Shown here: positions 1 to 6,624 of the stretch, one piece after another
Numbering within the stretch: the first letter of the stretch is position 1
Layout: each line of letters opens with the position of its first letter
Assembly (NCBI GenBank): GCA_003523945.1
Contig: DOFS01000304.1
Span: 3,195 to 13,013, forward strand
Length of the DNA: 9,819 nt
Reading direction: 5' to 3'
Origin: Nitrospiraceae bacterium
GTDB lineage: Bacteria; Nitrospirota; Nitrospiria; Nitrospirales; UBA8639
The notes under the pieces: generated by a model
Database searches by the model: none
What the model saw: only the letters and a program-made list of their open reading frames with translations
What the model was told of the DNA's origin: nothing
Translations under genes and position numbers: made by a program

Positions 1-223
1 AAAATTTGGTGAATCTATTCAATTGATGCAAATGGGTAAGGACTCTCTGGGCACTCACATGAATGGTCAGCGTTTCAGAGAATCGAGGACAGTTGGGAGA
101 CAGAGATTGCCCTTCACCCAAACGGGTCATGGTGAGTTGAGAACTTTCCACATCCCATTTGGCTGTTCAGGCTCTAGTCTTGCCTCTGTTCACTGGCCAA
201 TTATTTGGTCAACATTCCCACAG
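1..223. other. No recognisable gene at window start
   Basis: I see no convincing coding region on either strand. One open frame on the plus strand (from about 23) has low-complexity, unfamily-like protein content and runs into the antisense of the CBS gene, so it is treated as chance. A short inverted repeat (TGGCCAA, loop TTAT, TTGGTCA, about 194-211) lies just past the stop of the minus-strand CBS gene. It has no adjacent T-tract, and on the minus strand it contains an A-C mismatch, so it is a poor terminator candidate. Confidence 0.4.
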
Positions 224-667
224 CTAAAAGACTTTGGTCTTACGGGTGGCATTCAAATATCCTAGAAGGACATCCCGCCTTGCCACCACCCCTAAAAGTT
301 TCCCTTCCGCATCGACCACCGGCATTCGGATCAAATGCTTCCCCTCCAACCGATCAATTATGTCCATTGCGGGGGTGTCCCGCTTCAGGGTCACCGGGGC
401 AGCAGTCATAATGTCGCTTGCCGGAACGCCTGCCAACAACCGTTCCTCCTTAATGGCATGGAGGAGATCGAACTCGCTGACAATCCCTAGTAAATGCTGG
501 TCATGGTCAACGATCGGCACGCTTCCAAAACCTTCCTCGGTCATCGTTTGTGCCAAAGCTTCTGCTGAATCCTCAGGATGGTAGGCATAAACCGCATCTT
601 GCATAAATTGCTCGGCAACAAGACCCTTAAAATCCCGTGAACCCACAATAAAATCAACGCGTCGCAT
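224..667 (-). CDS. CBS domain-pair protein
   Basis: A 147-residue protein made almost entirely of two CBS domains (about residues 17-73 and 82-138). Each ends in the typical core: GSVPIVD followed by GIVSEFDLL in the first, and RMPVVD followed by GVVARRDVL in the second. Stand-alone CBS pairs usually bind adenine nucleotides (AMP, ATP, SAM or similar) and act as energy or redox sensors, partnering with enzymes or channels. The ligand here cannot be read from sequence. There is no signal peptide or membrane segment, so it is cytoplasmic. The ATG start is well supported: a near-perfect Shine-Dalgarno (AAGGAGGGA, plus-strand 674-682) sits six bases upstream. A 46-residue hydrophobic ORF lies 62 bases upstream on the same strand and is probably co-transcribed. 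The family call is secure, the physiological role is not. Confidence 0.93.
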   Translation of the reverse strand: MRRVDFIVGSRDFKGLVAEQFMQDAVYAYHPEDSAEALAQTMTEEGFGSVPIVDHDQHLLGIVSEFDLLHAIKEERLLAGVPASDIMTAAPVTLKRDTPAMDIIDRLEGKHLIRMPVVDAEGKLLGVVARRDVLLGYLNATRKTKVF

Positions 668-729
668 AATTCATCCCTCCTTGTGCAGGGAAGTCAGGAA
701 CGCTTTTGAAGCCAACGGCTCCCAGCCGG

Positions 730-870
730 TCATTCCAAAACCGCCCTCCACATCCCCAAGGCTATGAGGCCAAAAATAAGACTCTCGACCATTCCTTCCC
801 CCCAAACGGCTAAACGGGGGCTAAACAACCACACTTTGAACATCGTCCATCCCTGATGCTCTTTTCGCAT
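730..870 (-). CDS. Small putative single-span membrane protein (46 aa)
   Basis: Reading the minus strand from the ATG at 868-870 gives a 46-residue ORF ending in TGA at 730-732. It starts MRKEHQGWTM and ends in a hydrophobic stretch of about 18 residues (VESLIFGLIALGMWRAVL) that would span a membrane. The main support is the ribosome binding site: AAAGGAGG ends seven bases before the ATG, as strong as that of the CBS gene downstream. The basic N-terminus followed by a C-terminal hydrophobic segment fits a small inner-membrane protein, though the segment sits at the very end of the chain. I do not recognise a family. The 62-base gap to the CBS gene on the same strand suggests an operon, so it might anchor or be regulated by the CBS protein (inference only). 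Chance ORFs of this size are common, so confidence rests on the Shine-Dalgarno and the context. Confidence 0.6.
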   Translation of the reverse strand: MRKEHQGWTMFKVWLFSPRLAVWGEGMVESLIFGLIALGMWRAVLE

Positions 871-919
871 GGCCTCTCCTCCTTTCTGTCCCCTAGGACC
901 CCTCACGGATTAAATCTGA

Positions 920-932
920 CAAACATTGTTTG
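920..932. promoter_or_regulatory. 13-bp palindrome, candidate operator
   Basis: CAAACA-T-TGTTTG is a perfect inverted repeat with a one-base centre. It lies about 50 bases upstream of the small ORF on the minus strand, where a promoter for that ORF and the CBS gene would be expected. It could bind a dimeric regulator. No -10/-35 pair was convincingly placed beside it, so the role is inferred from position and symmetry only. Confidence 0.3.
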
Positions 933-954
933 ATATTCCATGTTTATCTTATCC

Positions 955-1000
955 AGAAAGCAAAAAGGCCTTCCGGGCATGGACATACCCGAAAGGCCTT
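955..1000 (-). terminator. Intrinsic terminator reading on the minus strand
   Basis: Two arms, AAGGCCTTTCGGG and CCCGGAAGGCCTT in minus-strand sense (plus-strand 988-1000 and 965-977), form a 13-bp stem with a 10-base loop. In minus-strand RNA the only non-Watson-Crick pair is a G-U wobble. In plus-strand RNA the same position is a C-A mismatch. The stem is followed directly on the minus strand by TTTTTGCTTT, while the plus strand has no T-tract after it. Both facts assign it to a minus-strand transcript. No gene is visible upstream on that strand, so it may end a small RNA or act as a leader attenuator for the 46-residue ORF and the CBS gene. Confidence 0.75.
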
Positions 1001-1324
1001 CCTCTAGATCAATTCAAATTGGGCTACATAAAAACGAATTACCCCATGACGACCTCATTTTTTATAGTTTTTTTACCATGCTCTTTTTTTTCATAAAAGT
1101 AAAGAGTCTCTATTCGAAGGAAAAGGCATCCAGGTACGATAGGGAATCTTATGAACCATAAGAATACTCAGTGAGCAGAACCATTGGAAAAACGCAGGTC
1201 ACGTAGTTTCCAGGACCTTTTTAACATTTCAGAAAAAACATTTTTGTATAACTCTATCCGCTAACCGCTGCATCCCAGACGGGCATGAGGGAATCTTGTC
1301 AGGGGCCTTCTCACTCAAATCACA

Positions 1325-1741
1325 ATGAAACTTCGTCGCCCACAGGACACCTTAGCGAGTTGCTGCTGGCTCGCGCGGATGGCCGATAAAGTGCGAGCGT
1401 CACAACGGGAAGGCTTCCCGCTTCTTTATCGCCTGTCGTTGGGTAGTCCAATTGGGATCGACGGCTTTTTCCTTCGGCACTTTGGTTTGTCTTATTCTCA
1501 ATTCCGGAACGCGGTCATAGCAACCGGAAGTGATCAAGCTCTGGAGGAGTGGTTCCTCGGGCAGCCGGGAGTCAATTCATCAGCTATTTCAACCTGGAAT
1601 GATTTTGCCCCAAAGCTCGGCACTCAGGGCTATCCCGTTTCCCATGTTCGACACCTCATAAAATGGTTCGTTTATCCAAAATCCATCAAGCACCCGGTGA
1701 ACAGTCTTTTTGAAATGATCGAACAGGATGAAGCCCCTTAA
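1325..1741 (+). CDS. DUF5069 domain protein
   Basis: A 138-residue soluble protein resembling the DUF5069 family of small uncharacterised bacterial proteins. Visible family-like features are the N-terminal L-x-x-P-x-x-T-L stretch, the WLARMADKVR segment (residues 15-24), the GIDGFFLRHFGLS core (44-56) and a following helix ending in a conserved-type tryptophan (EEWFL, about 74-78). It is close to full length for this family. There is no signal peptide or membrane segment, and no catalytic motif is apparent; function is unknown. The ATG start is preferred because an in-frame TGA lies only 39 bases upstream (1286-1288) and no other usual start codon occurs between. There is no recognisable Shine-Dalgarno, so translation may be weak or leaderless. 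It stands alone: a terminator-like double hairpin follows it and the next gene starts 280 bases later. Confidence 0.8.
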   Translation: MKLRRPQDTLASCCWLARMADKVRASQREGFPLLYRLSLGSPIGIDGFFLRHFGLSYSQFRNAVIATGSDQALEEWFLGQPGVNSSAISTWNDFAPKLGTQGYPVSHVRHLIKWFVYPKSIKHPVNSLFEMIEQDEAP

Positions 1742-1751
1742 GGCATTTTCG

Positions 1752-1795
1752 ACAGAGTACCACTACTCTGGCAATTGGTGGTTCTCCAATTTTTT
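1752..1795 (+). terminator. Probable terminator after DUF5069 gene
   Basis: Two consecutive hairpins begin 11 bases after the DUF5069 stop: CAGAGTA/TACTCTG with a four-base loop (1753-1770), then AATTGG/CCAATT with a seven-base loop (1773-1791), which runs into six T residues (1790-1795). The second stem is short and A/T-rich. A competing pairing, GGTGGTT (1777-1783) with AACCACC (1796-1802), would disrupt it. Position and T-tract favour termination on the plus strand. Confidence 0.6.
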
Positions 1796-1832
1796 AAACC
1801 ACCTATCCTGAAAATACGACCTCCCCATGGCC

Positions 1833-1849
1833 TATCTTCCACGAAGATA
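1833..1849. repeat. Short perfect inverted repeat
   Basis: TATCTTC, a three-base loop, then GAAGATA. It lies in the 280-base gap between the DUF5069 gene and the glutaminase gene. No T-tract follows on either strand, so a terminator is unlikely. An RNA hairpin or protein-binding site is possible but unproven. A weaker repeat (ATAGAC at about 1880 with GTCTAT at about 1904) lies further downstream. No clear promoter was identified in the gap. Confidence 0.35.
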
Positions 1850-2021
1850 CCCTGTTCGAAACCCCGGGCTTAGCTGCCATAGACGCCTTTTTCAGCAAAT
1901 TTGTCTATAGATTTCCCAATACACAAAGGTTATAGCCTACAGTGAAAGAAGAGTACTGCCCCACAAGTGTCTTGAAACCGGATCCTTTATCTTCAGTACT
2001 GAAATCTTTCGAGAAAGCCGT

Positions 2022-2945
2022 TTGGACATTATGGACTATCAAGGAATTTTGGAAGAAATCCATCATGAAGTGCTTCAGGTATTACCTTCAGGGACGGTCG
2101 CCACGTACATTCCCCAGCTGGCCTCCGTTTCCCCACAAAAATTTGGAATGGCGGTTCAGACGATTGACGGAAAAGTCTTCCAGGTTGGCCACGCATCGGA
2201 ACCATTCTCGATTCAAAGCATTTCAAAGGTGTTTACCCTGACCCTCGGGTTTACATTTGAAGGCGACAAAATTTGGACCCGAGTCGGTCTGGAACCATCC
2301 GGATCGACGTTTAACTCTCTGGTCCAACTGGAGTATGAGCACGGGATACCTCGAAATCCGTTTATCAATGCGGGCGCACTGGTTATCTCCGACATCCTTG
2401 TGTCTCGTCTCAAAGATAGCAAACCTTCTTTTCTCGACTATGTCCGGCAACGGGCCAATAACGACTCGATTCAGGATGATCCTCAAGTAGCCCGCTCAGA
2501 ACGACAAAGCGGCTTTCGAAATGCGGCCATGGCCAATTTCCTCAAAAGTTTTTCCAACCTCACGAACGAGGTTGAAGAAGTACTGGAGTTTTATTGCTTT
2601 CACTGTTCGCTGTCGATGAGTTGCGTGGACCTGGCAAAAGGATTTCTCTTTTTAGCCAACAAAGGGCACTGCCCCTGGACCAATCAACAGATCCTTACCC
2701 AGAGTCAGACCAAGAGAGTGAACGCCCTCATGCTCACCTGCGGAACCTATGATGCGGCAGGAGACTTCGCCTTCAATGTCGGATTACCAGGAAAAAGTGG
2801 GGTGGGTGGCGGGATTGTCGGGGTGCTCCCGAACCGGTTAACGGTTGCCGTGTGGTCCCCCGGCCTGAACGAAAAAGGCAATTCTTTCGCAGGGCAATAC
2901 GCACTCGAATTATTTACCACCAAGACCGGTGTTTCTATTTTCTGA
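2022..2945 (+). CDS. glsA: Glutaminase (L-glutamine amidohydrolase, GlsA family)
   Basis: Hydrolyses glutamine to glutamate and ammonia in the cytoplasm. At 307 residues it matches the usual bacterial glutaminase length, and it resembles E. coli YneH (IPRNPFINAGAL, NSLVQLE, LPGKSGVGGGIVG). The serine beta-lactamase-like active site is complete: Ser66-I-S-Lys69, Asn116, Glu160, Asn167, Tyr191, Tyr243 in a G-x-Y-x-x-x-G context, and Val261 in the KSGVGGG turn. Counted from the TTG at 2022, these positions coincide with E. coli enzyme numbering as I recall it. The start is uncertain: TTG at 2022 has GAGAAAG upstream, while an ATG at 2031 has only a close GGA and would remove three residues. The gene stands 280 bases after the DUF5069 gene and 93 bases before the metallopeptidase, so co-transcription with the latter is possible. 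The activity call is firm; whether it supplies ammonia, glutamate or acid resistance is not visible. Confidence 0.96.
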   Translation: MDIMDYQGILEEIHHEVLQVLPSGTVATYIPQLASVSPQKFGMAVQTIDGKVFQVGHASEPFSIQSISKVFTLTLGFTFEGDKIWTRVGLEPSGSTFNSLVQLEYEHGIPRNPFINAGALVISDILVSRLKDSKPSFLDYVRQRANNDSIQDDPQVARSERQSGFRNAAMANFLKSFSNLTNEVEEVLEFYCFHCSLSMSCVDLAKGFLFLANKGHCPWTNQQILTQSQTKRVNALMLTCGTYDAAGDFAFNVGLPGKSGVGGGIVGVLPNRLTVAVWSPGLNEKGNSFAGQYALELFTTKTGVSIF

Positions 2946-3038
2946 TTCATGGGGATGATCATTTGAACAGCCGGATGAGGCGGATTCCTGGCATTCGTCC
3001 GGATTCTCACGTGCACGGTTAACCGGAAACAAATCACC

Positions 3039-4127
3039 ATGGAAATGTTTACCTGTCATTGCGGCAATACCCTGTTTTTTGAAAACACGCAATGCGTGGC
3101 CTGCAATTCGGCCGTGGGCTGGTGCCCCGCCTGCCATCGTATTTCGGGGCTCCTCGTTTCTCCTGACGGTCTGTATCAATGTGGCTCTACGACATGCCAT
3201 GCCCCACTCGTCAAATGCCATAACTATGAGGTCGAACGGGTATGTAATCGATGCCTCCTAGCCAGCCACGGTGACCAGCCCGTCCCTCAGCTCTGTGACT
3301 GCTGCCGTTATAATGACACCATTCCCGATCTTTCTGTGGAAGGCAATCGAGAGCGTTGGTATCGCCTGGAAACCGGCAAACGGCGTCTCCTCTACACCTT
3401 GGATGTGTTGGGTCTCCCTTATGGGAAAGCCGAGGACGGCATTCACCCCCCCTTATCCTTTGACTTCAAAGCGGATGTCGGCCTTTCAGGTCAGCAATGG
3501 CAAACAATGGGGGATCATGAACAGGTGTTTACGGGACATCACAAGGGCAAAATTACCATCAATCTCCGTGAGGCCGAAGACGTTGAGCGGGAAAAATTAC
3601 GCGTCTCGTTTGGAGAGGCCCATCGAACCATCATTGGTCACTTCCGGCATGAGATTGCGCACTATTATTGGGAAATGTTGATAAAGGACAAACAAGAAGA
3701 GGCGTTCACGCAGGTTTTTGGAAACCACAACCATCCAAGCTATGAGCAAGCCCGCGAACACCATTATCGAAATGGCCCGCCTCCGAACTGGCAAACCAAT
3801 TACATCAGTGCGTATGCCACCATGCACCCATGGGAGGACTTTGCGGAAACGTTTGCCAAATATCTCGCTATTGTCAGTGTTCTAGATACCGCGCAACACA
3901 GCGGCCTTGGAGATGGTACCGACCCCACGAACGCGGGATTACTGGAAATGACAGAATCCTATCAAAAACTTGGTTTGGTGCTAAACGAAATGAACCGGGC
4001 GATGGGGTTGATGGATTTGATGCCGGAGCTCCTGGTTCCTCCCGTCATGGAAAAATTACGGTATATTCACCAGCTTATTCTGGAGGCAAGATCTTCGGTC
4101 CTGAATCGGTCAGCCCCTCGTGCCTAA
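3039..4127 (+). CDS. Zinc-ribbon putative metallopeptidase (Peptidase_Mx-like)
   Basis: A 362-residue protein with two parts. The first ~90 residues hold 14 cysteines, mostly in zinc-ribbon pairs (C6/C8, C19/C22, C29/C32, C48/C53, C69/C72, C86/C88/C89), so they probably bind more than one zinc ion. The rest matches the 'putative zinc-binding metallopeptidase' family seen fused to such ribbons. It has HEIAH (204-208, the HExxH zinc and catalytic motif) and a downstream HPWEDFAETFAKYL segment (263-276), whose glutamates could supply the third zinc ligand as in gluzincins. No signal peptide is present, so it is probably cytoplasmic. The substrate is unknown, and proteolysis is inferred from the motif rather than demonstrated for the family as far as I know. 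The ATG at 3039 has GGAAA nine bases upstream. It lies 93 bases after glsA and ends 13 bases from the convergent kinase gene, with no clear terminator between. Confidence 0.87.
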   Translation: MEMFTCHCGNTLFFENTQCVACNSAVGWCPACHRISGLLVSPDGLYQCGSTTCHAPLVKCHNYEVERVCNRCLLASHGDQPVPQLCDCCRYNDTIPDLSVEGNRERWYRLETGKRRLLYTLDVLGLPYGKAEDGIHPPLSFDFKADVGLSGQQWQTMGDHEQVFTGHHKGKITINLREAEDVEREKLRVSFGEAHRTIIGHFRHEIAHYYWEMLIKDKQEEAFTQVFGNHNHPSYEQAREHHYRNGPPPNWQTNYISAYATMHPWEDFAETFAKYLAIVSVLDTAQHSGLGDGTDPTNAGLLEMTESYQKLGLVLNEMNRAMGLMDLMPELLVPPVMEKLRYIHQLILEARSSVLNRSAPRA

Positions 4128-4140
4128 ACACCGCGCCCGT

Positions 4141-6258
4141 TCACGCAGAGGAAAGGGGGACCACGTGCCGGATGCTTTCGACGAGTTCGTTGGCAATGCC
4201 ATTTTTGGTCAAATACATGACCGCGCCCGCTTGCAGCAGCATTTCCTGGACGTGTTTATCTTCCTGGACAGACAACCCGATAATAGGCACCGTTGGGAAT
4301 TCCAGCAGGATTCTTCGGGTCGCCTCAATGCCATTCAGCTTTGGCATATTCACATCCATGACAATGATATCGGGATGAAGCGTTCGTGTATATTCAATGG
4401 CCTCCAGGCCATCTTGCGCCTCTCCCACGACCTGAAGATCCGGTTGGACATCCAATAGCCCTCGGATTCCCTGCCTCACAAGGGCATGATCATCCACAAG
4501 GAGAATACGAATACCTTTCCTTTGAATGGTTTTTGGGGAAAAAGGTGCAAGGGATTTCAAAGACCTTGACGTGGTAGCTTGAGAAACCTCTGAAGGAGTG
4601 TGAGAACCAAAAGGAACAACAAGCGTGATGCGTGTTCCCTGCCCCACCTCCGATTCGATGGCAATACTCCCGCCCAAGGCCTCCAGCCGCTCACGGATAC
4701 TGAAGAGTCCAAATTTTCCCGGGCTGGTGTAATCATGCAAGGCATTTGACAGAAGAAACCCGTTCCCTTGGTCCTCCACCTTCACTTGAAGTTCGTTGGA
4801 TACGGTCCTCTTGAGGGATACCGTGGCCTGGTTGGTGCCGGCATGTTTCTTGACATTAAAGAGAAGTTCACGGACGGCCTGAAAGACGAGGATCGCGCAA
4901 TCTTCTGAAAGTTGAAGATCTTTTTCTTCTTCCCGTATACACACTTGAAGATTATGTCGTTCGAATTGCCCTCCAAGCCAGACCAGGGCAGGCACAAGTC
5001 CCAGTTCATAGAGAATGCTGGGGCTCAACTCCGCAATGAGGGTCCTGGTGTATGTGAGTGAATCGTTCAGGATTTTATCGATGTCCACTATTTCCGTTTT
5101 TAATTCCGGATTCCAGCCTTCCTGGCTCAGTTGGGCAATCTTCATGCGACAGACCACCAGCAATTGGGCAAGATAATCGTGGAGTTCATTGGCCAGACGT
5201 CGCCGCTCGCGTTGTTCGGTGACGACCAACTCGGAAGCCATATCCCGAAGATGAGTCTGATAACTCAACAGGGCATGGGTACGATCCATGATTCGCTGTT
5301 CAAGAGAATCGTTTAAATCCTGCAAGGCCCGTTCGGCCCGTTTCCTATCGGTAATATCGACCATCGTGATGATGGCCCCAATCGTGTTCTCTTCCTCGTC
5401 TTGTAACGGCCTGCCACTGAGGAGCAGAGGAACGATCACGGCCCCGACCTTCAACCCCACTTCAAGTCCGTGCAGAGTGTTGCCGCCAAGCACCTCTTCA
5501 ATCACACTCCGCCCTTCATCCCATTGCCCGGCCTTACCGAAAGGGACCCCAGCTTCAGAGGAGATGAAATGAAACTTTTCCTGGAAGTAGGTATGAAGTG
5601 TCGGCTGGCGGAGGAGTCTATCGGCCACACGGCTGTGGCGTATGATTCGACCGGAGCGATCACATACGACGACGGCTTCACCGGTTTGTTCCAGAATCAT
5701 TCTGGAAAATTTTTCTTCCGCTAAGGCCCGGTCGTATTTATTCTGTTCCGTCAAGTCGGTCAAAATAGCGCAATGCAAATATTGGTCATCAAGGTGTAAG
5801 GAGATCATGCCGACCAGGACGGCAAGATCATGGTGGTCTTTGCAGAGCAAATGAATCCTTCCTGTTCCACCGGATATGCTGGAATGGGAAGAAGCGAGTG
5901 CCTTAAACAACCCCCGATCCTCTTCGGAAATAAAGGAGTCGATAGAAACGCCAAAGAGTTCCTGATGAGAGTGATTGACCATTCTGGCGAAGGTGGCATT
6001 CGCATGAAAAATTATGCCGGTCCCGTCAAAAATTACCGCGCCCTGCACCATATTATCGATGATGAGTCGATACGGATAATCGGAACTCTTGAGGGTAAAG
6101 ACCTGCTCTCCCTCACCTGTCTCGACGATGAGGGCATCCACGGATCCTTCCCGGATCGCTTGAAGCGTGTCCTCCGCTTCCTTCAACCGAAGCTGTAAAA
6201 TTTCTTCCCTGGTTAGCGCAAGATGTTTGGCCGAAGATTGTTTAGGTTTGGAAGCCAT
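4141..6258 (-). CDS. PAS-PAS sensor histidine kinase with C-terminal receiver
   Basis: A 705-residue hybrid kinase from the ATG at 6258. Order: an N-terminal helical lead-in; PAS domain 1 (about 57-172); PAS 2 (about 181-307), ending in the VDITDRKRAE linker; a coiled coil; a HisKA_3-type dimerisation domain (about 348-415) with phosphoacceptor His360 in RRRLANELHD; an HATPase domain with N-box Asn468 and G-boxes DQGNG (496-500) and GKFGLFSIRERL; then a receiver (583-700) with Asp589/Asp590, phosphoacceptor Asp635, Ser663 and Lys685. There are no membrane segments, so it is a cytoplasmic sensor. The receiver resembles NarL/FixJ regulators but lacks the helix-turn-helix output domain. It is the last gene of the kaiC-kaiB-kaiB operon and probably its output. 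A GTG at 6273 directly abuts the kaiB2 stop and would add five residues; ATG is preferred because GGGA lies seven bases upstream. Confidence 0.93.
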   Translation of the reverse strand: MASKPKQSSAKHLALTREEILQLRLKEAEDTLQAIREGSVDALIVETGEGEQVFTLKSSDYPYRLIIDNMVQGAVIFDGTGIIFHANATFARMVNHSHQELFGVSIDSFISEEDRGLFKALASSHSSISGGTGRIHLLCKDHHDLAVLVGMISLHLDDQYLHCAILTDLTEQNKYDRALAEEKFSRMILEQTGEAVVVCDRSGRIIRHSRVADRLLRQPTLHTYFQEKFHFISSEAGVPFGKAGQWDEGRSVIEEVLGGNTLHGLEVGLKVGAVIVPLLLSGRPLQDEEENTIGAIITMVDITDRKRAERALQDLNDSLEQRIMDRTHALLSYQTHLRDMASELVVTEQRERRRLANELHDYLAQLLVVCRMKIAQLSQEGWNPELKTEIVDIDKILNDSLTYTRTLIAELSPSILYELGLVPALVWLGGQFERHNLQVCIREEEKDLQLSEDCAILVFQAVRELLFNVKKHAGTNQATVSLKRTVSNELQVKVEDQGNGFLLSNALHDYTSPGKFGLFSIRERLEALGGSIAIESEVGQGTRITLVVPFGSHTPSEVSQATTSRSLKSLAPFSPKTIQRKGIRILLVDDHALVRQGIRGLLDVQPDLQVVGEAQDGLEAIEYTRTLHPDIIVMDVNMPKLNGIEATRRILLEFPTVPIIGLSVQEDKHVQEMLLQAGAVMYLTKNGIANELVESIRHVVPLSSA

Positions 6259-6273
6259 GAATGATTCCCACAC

Positions 6274-6624
6274 TCACCCAGGAGAAGGCAATGGCGGATG
6301 AGATTCCACCCCCAAGGCATGAAGGACCCGCTCTTTTTTGGATAAATCCCCGATAATTCTGCAACAGGGAAGAGGCAACTCTTTGATGAGGGTCGGAGCT
6401 GCAAAGATTTGATGAGCACGGGCGGATGCCGGGCTGCGATACAAGTCAATAATTTGCAAGTCAGGGTTGTGTTCCTGAAGGTATTCCCGACAAATTGATT
6501 GGATATTGGCCATGGCGCGGAGCGACAGACTGGTCGCACCAGTCACATACAGCCGAAGGCGCATCCCGGAATGATTTCCGGCAGGACCTGCCTCCCGTAA
6601 TTTTGATGGTACGTGAGAACTCAT
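6274..6624 (-). CDS. Second, divergent KaiB-like protein
   Basis: A 116-residue protein with a KaiB (thioredoxin-like fold-switching) domain over about residues 21-106: RLRLYVTGATSLSLRAM at the start, then APTLIKELPLP and RIIGDLSKKERVLHALG. It keeps the Gly92-Asp93 pair of the IIGDLS segment but departs from canonical KaiB: LPLP replaces LPPP, two cysteines follow it, and the usual GLDL ending is missing. The first ~20 residues and the proline-rich C-terminus are outside the domain. Its ATG overlaps the upstream kaiB stop (ATGA, 6621-6624), with GGAAG about seven bases upstream, which indicates translational coupling and tight co-expression. The kinase follows within 15 bases. It may bind KaiC, compete with the first KaiB, or signal to the kinase; sequence alone cannot decide. 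Membership of the KaiB family is clear, the exact role is not. Confidence 0.92.
   Translation of the reverse strand: MSSHVPSKLREAGPAGNHSGMRLRLYVTGATSLSLRAMANIQSICREYLQEHNPDLQIIDLYRSPASARAHQIFAAPTLIKELPLPCCRIIGDLSKKERVLHALGVESHPPLPSPG

Larger units (their letters stand above)
871..1324. other. Intergenic region without credible gene
   Basis: A 454-base stretch between the minus-strand small ORF and the plus-strand DUF5069 gene. It holds the Shine-Dalgarno of the small ORF (about 878-885), a 13-bp palindrome (CAAACATTGTTTG, 920-932), a strong minus-strand intrinsic terminator (about 955-1000), A/T-rich tracts at about 1058-1100, and a tight hairpin (TCTTATG, loop AAC, CATAAGA, 1147-1163). The longest plus-strand open frame (940-1161) reads through the terminator stem and has no family-like features. 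Minus-strand frames between 1001 and 1320 are all very short. I find no clear sigma-70 promoter, although one or two must serve the flanking genes. Confidence 0.5.

Noticed and set aside
23..265. Plus-strand open frame of 80 codons
   Set aside because: No family-like content, no clear ribosome binding site, and it overlaps the 3' end of the well-supported CBS gene on the other strand.
940..1161. Plus-strand open frame of 73 codons
   Set aside because: It reads straight through the terminator stem and A/T-rich tracts, has no Shine-Dalgarno, and its composition mirrors the homopolymer runs.
1942..2241. Plus-strand open frame of 99 codons overlapping the start of glsA
   Set aside because: Mostly an out-of-frame reading of glsA, whose frame carries all the glutaminase active-site residues.
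2971..3002. Hairpin CCGGATGA/TCGTCCGG between glsA and the metallopeptidase gene
   Set aside because: It contains a wobble pair, has a 16-base loop and no T-tract, so it was not called a terminator.
4120..4458. Plus-strand open frame of 112 codons antisense to the receiver domain
   Set aside because: Antisense shadow of a clearly coding receiver sequence; no domain of its own.
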